Shown one piece after another: positions 63,301 to 64,000 of a DNA stretch of 64,000 nt (positions within the stretch are counted from its first letter, which is position 1; each line of letters begins with the position of its first letter). The DNA comes from Phymorhynchus buccinoides (Eukaryota; Mollusca; Gastropoda; Neogastropoda; Raphitomidae), in NCBI GenBank assembly GCA_017654935.2, contig CM065706.1, forward strand, positions 10,952,183 to 11,016,182, given 5' to 3'. Under the pieces are notes generated by a model. The model was not told the DNA's origin. It ran no database searches and saw nothing but the letters and a program-made list of their open reading frames with translations. The translations under genes were made by a program, and so were the position numbers.

Positions 63301-63851
63301 CTCAGCCGAGCTACCTCCTGGCTCTGTGTGAGGTGAGGAGGTGGGGGGGAGGGTGGAGGTGGAAGGGATGTCGTGGTGGGGGAGCTTTAAACTAAGAGTA
63401 GCCCCTCATCCCCATTTTTCGTTCTCTCCGTCCTCATTTACAATTTATGACATGCCAGGTGTATTTTTTTTTTTATCGTTCACTGGCTTTCATGCGTGAG
63501 ACCTTACGCACTTGAGTGGGCACATGTTGCCCATTCTGCAGTGCATATTTGCCTCTATGCGTGAGTGAGGTCCTCCTCCGAGTGGTCCAGCAATTTCTGT
63601 CTCTGTGTGAGGTGAGGAGGGAGAGAGAGGGGTGGGTGGGTGGGGGGGGGGGGGGGGATGATTAAGGGGAGGACGATTGTGGTGGGGACAGTTCAGTATT
63701 TTAATTTTTTTACTAAATATGTGTGTGCTGTATTTTTTATTTATTAATATCTAATTTCACGGTGTTCGTTTCTGTTGATTTGCAGACGGAGTCTCAGGAT
63801 GGGGTGGTGTATGGCGTCTGCTTTGTGGACACCTCCATCGGGACTTTCCAC
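43643..63851 (+). CDS. MSH6: MutS homologue 6 (mismatch repair), exons 1-14, 3' end outside window
   Basis: MSH6 pairs with MSH2 as MutS-alpha, which recognises base mismatches and small loops in nuclear DNA. Exons: 43643-43808, 45391-45568, 48377-48606, 49782-49849, 51859-52006, 52630-52754, 53201-53359, 54182-54267, 56690-56777, 57983-58042, 59916-59990, 61221-61356, 63196-63332, 63786-63851. They total 1722 nt, or 574 codons, all junctions GT-AG and in phase. In order: PCNA-binding N-terminus, PWWP domain (exon 2), acidic and Ser/Lys-rich linker (exons 3-8), MutS domain I with [10 protein letters not shown] (exon 11) and the start of the connector domain (exons 13-14). The core, ATPase and C-terminal domains lie to the right of the window. 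Assignment is very secure. Confidence 0.96.
43960..44045. repeat. CA microsatellite in MSH6 intron 1
   Basis: (CA)n with CAGTGA interruptions, the same composite as in RPN2 intron 5. Confidence 0.9.
44140..44385. mobile_element. Second inverted-repeat element with telomere-like core
   Basis: Arms GTGTAGCTCGTGCAAATCTG (44157) and CAGATTTGCTCGAGCTACAC (44345) are inverse, continuing through GTGTGTATTTGTGACA / TGTCGCAAATACACAC and ACCACAAATTTCA / TGAAATTTGTGGT. The centre (44253-44280) is GGGATAGGGTTAGGGTTAGG. The arms are unrelated to those of the 35866 element. Confidence 0.8.
44441..44880 (+). mobile_element. tRNA-derived SINE
   Basis: A tRNA-like head with a B-box GGGTTCGAACCC (44505-44516) and a degenerate A-box upstream, then a conserved-looking central part (CCTTGGGAAAGATACTTTAC, CCTTCGGATGAGACCTAAAA) typical of invertebrate SINEs, and a T-rich end (GTTGTTGTTATTC). 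Would be transcribed by RNA polymerase III. MSH6 intron 1. Confidence 0.75.
45010..45080 (-). mobile_element. tRNA-like SINE head or tRNA pseudogene
   Basis: On the minus strand TAGCCTAATGGTTAAGT (A-box-like) and GGGTTCGAACC (B-box), ending in TTTTTTTT. The acceptor ends do not pair, so it is not a functional tRNA. Confidence 0.6.
45286..45342. repeat. (CA)28 microsatellite near MSH6 exon 2 acceptor
   Basis: Uninterrupted dinucleotide run 48 bp upstream of the exon 2 boundary. Confidence 0.95.
45391..45568 (+). CDS. MSH6: MSH6 exon 2, PWWP domain
   Basis: 178 nt, acceptor AATTTTGCAG, donor CCAG|GTGGGT. Encodes [18 protein letters not shown] and [15 protein letters not shown], a complete N-terminal part of a PWWP domain (histone H3K36me3 reader in MSH6). 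A long CA microsatellite ends 48 bp before the acceptor. Confidence 0.96.
46269..47339 (+). mobile_element. TTAA-flanked element (about 1.07 kb) inserted in the exon 3 array
   Basis: TTAACTCTTAACGCC at left and GGACTTAAGAGTTAA at right: TTAA duplicates with CTCTTAA inverted ends. Contains a 118-codon ORF. A related copy lies inverted at about 60300-61010. Confidence 0.7.
46443..46799 (+). CDS. Small element-encoded ORF, unknown function (118 aa)
   Basis: [14 protein letters not shown]... then [20 protein letters not shown], ending in an acidic Ser/Asp region and DIFNAF. It has an ATGGCGGC start after an ETS-like CTTCCTG. Its inverted relative at 60700-60970 keeps fragments of the same reading (AKSSDD-like acidic end) but is broken. 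No domain recognised. It could be the N-terminal exon of a lost transposase, or a recruited host exon; host gene status is unlikely. Confidence 0.35.
   Translation: MAAIVHGARLKAKFDQFSSNILGQIFFIKMAAFRTMHDDVIDVFTDKLCANHAFGLSYRGQSEVNVETRARLLQCILSTMVNFDYQSAENQSNDSDNRSSAEHLDTVLDSELDIFNAF
48377..48606 (+). CDS. MSH6: MSH6 exon 3 (complete copy at the end of an acceptor array)
   Basis: 230 nt, acceptor TGTTCTTTGACAG, donor GATT|GTAAGT. Begins by completing a Ser codon and continues [13 protein letters not shown], finishing the PWWP domain, then an acidic tract ([12 protein letters not shown]). Over twenty truncated copies of its first 15-20 bases with the acceptor precede it. Confidence 0.94.
48709..48832. 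mobile_element. Partial copy of the CCGTATTTTAYGGAC element
   Basis: TCGTATTTTATGGACTGTAA, then CCCCTGCGCCTTATAATGTG and AACAAAATCTGAATTTTGT, the same order as at 18880-20240 and 24321; the right end is missing. Confidence 0.55.
48872..49554. mobile_element. TA-flanked element with CAGACAACCCCCTATTTTA ends, 683 bp
   Basis: Left CAGACAACCCCCTATTTTAC, right TAAAATAGAGGTTTGTCTG, TA on both sides: pogo/Tigger-like in end structure (inference). Contains ACCGCCATTTTGTTG and AAGATGGCGGAAAG words and a (TCAAG)5 tract at 49317. An old direct repeat ACCACATTCACCTCCTCAAT lies on both sides. MSH6 intron 3. Confidence 0.7.
49782..49849 (+). CDS. MSH6: MSH6 exon 4
   Basis: 68 nt, acceptor TTAATTTTCCAG after a T18 run, donor GAG|GTATTA. 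Acidic linker [15 protein letters not shown]. Assigned by phase and splice sites; the sequence is not conserved enough for a family match. Confidence 0.8.
49850..50395. other. MSH6 intron 4, stretch with nothing recognised
   Basis: AT-rich intron sequence with short TG repeats; no bounded element or RNA gene seen. Confidence 0.5.
50480..51487 (+). mobile_element. Family R retroposon interrupted by a hAT-like element, (AGA)n tail
   Basis: CCAGGGATACCCAGGATCTT, CCACCTTCTGGAAGTTCTG and GAAAACTGAAAACTGGACTC, ending CTGGGAACGCAGAAGAAGAA. The segment AACTGGACTCATATATCATA appears on both sides of the inserted element. Confidence 0.65.
50830..51390 (+). mobile_element. hAT-like element with transposase-N-terminus-like ORF
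   Basis: Ends CAGCTGATTCTAG and CTAGAATCAGATCTG are inverted; AGGGACAC / AGGGAGAC flank it, an imperfect 8-bp duplication. The ORF ([20 protein letters not shown] ... [14 protein letters not shown]) has the F-Q-x-x-W-L-x-x-x-P-W-L pattern found at the N-terminus of hAT-family and related zinc-finger proteins. A second copy is at 61422-62071. Confidence 0.65.
51640..51848 (+). mobile_element. Retroposon 3' end with (AAAT)n tail against MSH6 exon 5
   Basis: GTACTGTTTTTGTAAATCGC, ATGCGCTATATAAGTTTCC and (TAAA)5, the look of an RTE/CR1-type LINE or SINE 3' end. The start is unclear. The tail ends about 10 bp before the exon. Confidence 0.6.
51859..52006 (+). CDS. MSH6: MSH6 exon 5, basic NLS-like linker
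   Basis: 148 nt, donor TCCG|GTAAGT. Encodes [10 protein letters not shown] and then a basic stretch [18 protein letters not shown] that looks like a bipartite nuclear localisation signal. The acceptor (CCATGGTGCAG) has no polypyrimidine tract because an (AAAT)n retroposon tail ends about ten bases before the exon. Confidence 0.82.
52325..52558. mobile_element. Family B MITE copy
   Basis: CGCCACTGTCGCCTCTTGGC, ACCCACGTCACTGAAAGGCA and the right end AATGTTGAAAGG; the TTAA ends are worn away. It ends about 70 bp before MSH6 exon 6. Confidence 0.6.
52630..52754 (+). CDS. MSH6: MSH6 exon 6, acidic linker
   Basis: 125 nt, acceptor TTTTCTGCTTCAG, donor [27 protein letters not shown] then Ser/Glu-rich sequence. 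Many potential CK2 sites. Confidence 0.85.
53201..53359 (+). CDS. MSH6: MSH6 exon 7, Ser/Lys/Pro-rich linker
   Basis: 159 nt, phase 0 at both ends, acceptor CTTCTTTTTCAG, donor TCT|GTGAGT. 53 codons, [20 protein letters not shown] onward, ending LSLFSAPDS, a short motif shared with other animal MSH6 linkers. Confidence 0.87.
53548..53897. mobile_element. TA-flanked MITE with CCGTAATTTACGG ends, 350 bp, nested in a family C copy
   Basis: TACCGTAATTTACGGCCCAT at left, GGCCGTAAATTACGGTA at right. Flanks ATCCTTG|TA and TA|TACCAGG reconstitute the uninterrupted ATCCTTGTATACCAGG of the family C copy at 11483-11752, so the target was TA. Confidence 0.85.
53931..54148. mobile_element. hAT-like MITE with CAGGGCTCCCA ends (family G)
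   Basis: CAGGGCTCCCAATCGTCCCG at left, GGTCCCTGGGAGCCCTG at right, interior AGAGGGTCCTAGAGG. Twin at 56870-57077. Confidence 0.75.
54182..54267 (+). CDS. MSH6: MSH6 exon 8
   Basis: 86 nt, acceptor ATTTTGTTCAG, donor [28 protein letters not shown] corresponds to the conserved helix just before MutS domain I. A hAT-like MITE ends 33 bp before the exon. Confidence 0.9.
54292..55365. mobile_element. Family B MITE split by a family C-like element
   Basis: Left piece TTAACCCTTTCACCGCCAAT to about 54330, then ACATGGGTGCTACTACC and unrelated sequence including CCGGAAGTG and AAATGGCGGCC (54480-54516), resuming near 55075 (GAACACCCTTTTTTATTAAT) to GGCGGCGAGAGGGTCAA. The 55122 TATATAGCGCTTATTC stretch is a further retroposon-tail-like insert. 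Confidence 0.5.
55508..56137 (-). other. Roughly 630-bp segment between 40-bp direct repeats with Ser-rich ORF
   Basis: GTTGGTCAGGT(C/G)(G)CGGTATCC with CCCAGCAGTTCACAG occurs at 55469-55507 and 56138-56177. The enclosed minus-strand ORF opens ATGGCGTCGTCTGC (about 55742 down to 55502) and reads [23 protein letters not shown], then Ser/Arg/Lys-rich sequence. It is preceded by CCGGAAGTGAG (55990). Possibly a transposon first exon; no family match claimed. MSH6 intron 8. Confidence 0.4.
56239..56455. mobile_element. Family B TTAA MITE
   Basis: TTAACCCTTTCGCCGCCAGA at left and GTGACATGGGTGTTAAGCC at right, interior as in other copies. Confidence 0.7.
56496..56640 (-). repeat. Family R fragment, inverted
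   Basis: Words of the family R 5' part appear as their complements: GGGGGAACTATTTGTATGAA, TGTATCCCCACAG and TCCCCATATGGAGGCATGAG. Confidence 0.55.
56690..56777 (+). CDS. MSH6: MSH6 exon 9
   Basis: 88 nt, acceptor ATTTTTTGCAG, donor [29 protein letters not shown] is the highly conserved entry to MutS domain I. Confidence 0.95.
56870..57077. mobile_element. hAT-like MITE (family G), second copy
   Basis: CAGGGCTCCCAATCGCCCCG to GTCCCTGGGAGCCCTG, with CCTCTT on both sides. About 90% like the 53931 copy. Confidence 0.75.
57111..57268. mobile_element. Short palindromic element (family H), second copy
   Basis: GGGCCTGTATTCACGTTGAG and CTCAACGTGAATACAGGCCC are exact inverses; near-perfect hairpin. 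Confidence 0.85.
57269..57426. mobile_element. Left-truncated family A MITE abutting the family H element
   Basis: GAAGGGCAATGTCTC twice, GTCTTATAAGGGAGGT twice, right end GGTTCCACTG followed by TA. Confidence 0.65.
57427..57982. other. MSH6 intron 9, remaining stretch with nothing recognised
   Basis: AT-rich intron sequence up to the polypyrimidine tract of exon 10. Confidence 0.5.
57983..58042 (+). CDS. MSH6: MSH6 exon 10
   Basis: 60 nt, acceptor TTCTTCTTCAG, donor [29 protein letters not shown], MutS domain I. Confidence 0.95.
58165..58610. repeat. About 31-bp minisatellite in MSH6 intron 10
   Basis: Unit GTTTTTGGAGTGGCCCAAAA TGTGGCTTCCG, about 13 imperfect copies, beginning 120 bp after the exon 10 donor. 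Long ORFs on both strands are repeat artefacts. Confidence 0.9.
58797..59115 (+). mobile_element. Family R retroposon with (GAA)n tail
   Basis: CCCCAGTGGGGATACCTGGG, CCACCTTCTGGAAGTTCTGT, TTAGGTGCATAACGGCAGCA and AAAGAAGAAGAAGAAGAA in order; the cleanest full-length copy here. Confidence 0.7.
59521..59915 (+). repeat. Tandem copies of acceptor plus near-complete MSH6 exon 11, four extra copies
   Basis: Exon starts after GTCGACAG (or ATCGACAG) at 59536, 59631, 59726, 59821 and the real one at 59916: an exact 95-bp period. Each extra copy reads ATGGGCAAGTTCTACGAGCT through GAAGAGCAGGGAACCCTGTA, then TATAATACTCTTGTTATGGG, so the exon 3' end and GT donor are replaced. Copies are almost identical. 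Confidence 0.94.
59916..59990 (+). CDS. MSH6: MSH6 exon 11, mismatch-recognition FYE motif
   Basis: 75 nt, acceptor GGGTCGACAG, donor [27 protein letters not shown] carries the Phe-x-Glu motif whose Phe stacks on the mismatched base. It is the last and only complete copy of a five-copy 95-bp array. Confidence 0.96.
60034..60297. repeat. About 133-bp direct duplication in MSH6 intron 11
   Basis: ATAATGATAATCATGATGAG through GAAAGTGTATTTACTCAA occurs twice in tandem with almost no differences, and a third start at 60283. Confidence 0.85.
60300..61010 (-). mobile_element. Inverted, diverged copy of the 46269 TTAA element
   Basis: GTGTTCAATAAAGATGTAAA (60428), TGTAATCAAAAGGTGAAAAA and CTGTCAGTCTCATTGCCGAT are the complements of sequence at about 47060-47100, 46930 and 46880; TCCGCCATTTTGATGA near 60964 matches ATCAAAATGGCGGC at 46524. 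Ends not resolved. Confidence 0.65.
61221..61356 (+). CDS. MSH6: MSH6 exon 12
   Basis: 136 nt, acceptor TTCATATACAG, donor [29 protein letters not shown] and [17 protein letters not shown] are hallmark MSH6 domain I sequence. Confidence 0.97.
61422..62071 (+). mobile_element. hAT-like element with transposase-N-terminus-like ORF, second copy
   Basis: CAGAGCTGATTCTAGG at left and CCTAGAATGAGCTCTG at right are inverted. The interior parallels the 50830 copy (CGGGATTGGTACAATCCCCC, CGAGTGGCTGAAGAAGTGGC) but is about 90 bp longer, and its ORF is frameshifted. Confidence 0.7.
62215..62775 (+). mobile_element. Retroposon-like repeat with (ATTC)n tail
   Basis: Ends GTAAAATAAAAGATTGATTC followed by (ATTC)3, a LINE/SINE-type tail. 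Upstream words near 62325-62420 resemble the sequence at 31625-31940. MSH6 intron 12; the start is uncertain. Confidence 0.5.
62776..63195. other. MSH6 intron 12, distal part
   Basis: TTACGGATTTGTCCGTGAAT and CTTCCGGTGTACAGG with ACCGCCATTTTG (63018) suggest one more promoter-motif-bearing element, but no inverted ends were found. Confidence 0.4.
63196..63332 (+). CDS. MSH6: MSH6 exon 13
   Basis: 137 nt, acceptor TTTCGTTGACAG, donor [29 protein letters not shown], end of domain I and start of the connector. A 20-bp stretch spanning its donor recurs at about 63599. Confidence 0.96.
63786..63851 (+). CDS. MSH6: MSH6 exon 14 (last exon in window)
   Basis: 66 nt, acceptor TTGATTTGCAG, donor [25 protein letters not shown] is the conserved first strand of the connector domain. 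Confidence 0.95.
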
Positions 63852-63900
63852 GTAAGTGACCTCCTCTGACATTGGCGTAATACTTATGTTATGCAGACTC

Positions 63901-64000
63901 ATGGGTGCTACTCTTTCATTTTTATACTGATTTCAGTATTTTTAATTTGACCAGAAACTGAACTTCAGGTTTTTTTTAATTCATCAAAAAAAGAAAAAAG
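63901..64000. mobile_element. Start of a family C element at window edge
   Basis: CATGGGTGCTACTCTTTC then AATTTGACCAGAAACTGAAC, as in other family C copies; cut by the window end. Confidence 0.5.

Overview
This is a gene-poor, repeat-rich piece of an animal nuclear genome. All introns are GT-AG, exons are short (60-230 nt), introns run to several kb, and microsatellites, foldback (MITE-like) DNA elements and retroposons are dense. Repeat style and telomere-like TTAGGG tracts suggest a mollusc, probably a marine gastropod. That identification is an inference, not something I can prove from the sequence.

Two conserved genes lie head to head. The minus strand (30265 down to 390) carries the first 13 coding exons of RPN2, ribophorin II, a subunit of the ER oligosaccharyltransferase. 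The exons join in frame into 436 codons and the gene runs off the left edge. The plus strand (43643 to 63851) carries the first 14 exons of MSH6, a mismatch-repair MutS homologue: a PCNA-binding N-terminus, a PWWP domain, an acidic/basic linker and MutS domain I with the Phe-x-Glu mismatch-reading motif. These join in frame into 574 codons and the gene runs off the right edge. I checked every junction for GT/AG and reading phase.

The 13 kb between the two start codons holds poly-G and poly-C tracts, a GC-rich module, foldback elements and an almost intact non-LTR retrotransposon (about 36.5-42.3 kb; gag-like ORF1, endonuclease-RT-RNase H ORF2). MSH6 has a compact promoter-like stretch with ETS and E2F motifs just before its start codon.

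The most unusual feature is a pattern shared by both genes. At four of the 25 visible 3' splice sites (RPN2 exons 7 and 12, MSH6 exons 3 and 11), a block made of the intron end, the AG acceptor and the 5' part of the exon has been amplified into a tandem array of 4, 17, about 20-25 and 5 copies. In every case only the copy furthest downstream in the direction of transcription keeps the full exon and a splice donor. The splicing machinery therefore meets a ladder of near-identical acceptors before the real exon. Separate large intronic arrays (about 540-bp and 440-bp units) fill RPN2 introns 8 and 7.

The remaining sequence is mostly non-autonomous DNA transposons: TA-flanked, TTAA-flanked and hAT-like, often nested. 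Several carry housekeeping-promoter motifs (CCGGAAGTG, AAGATGGCG) or telomere-like cores.
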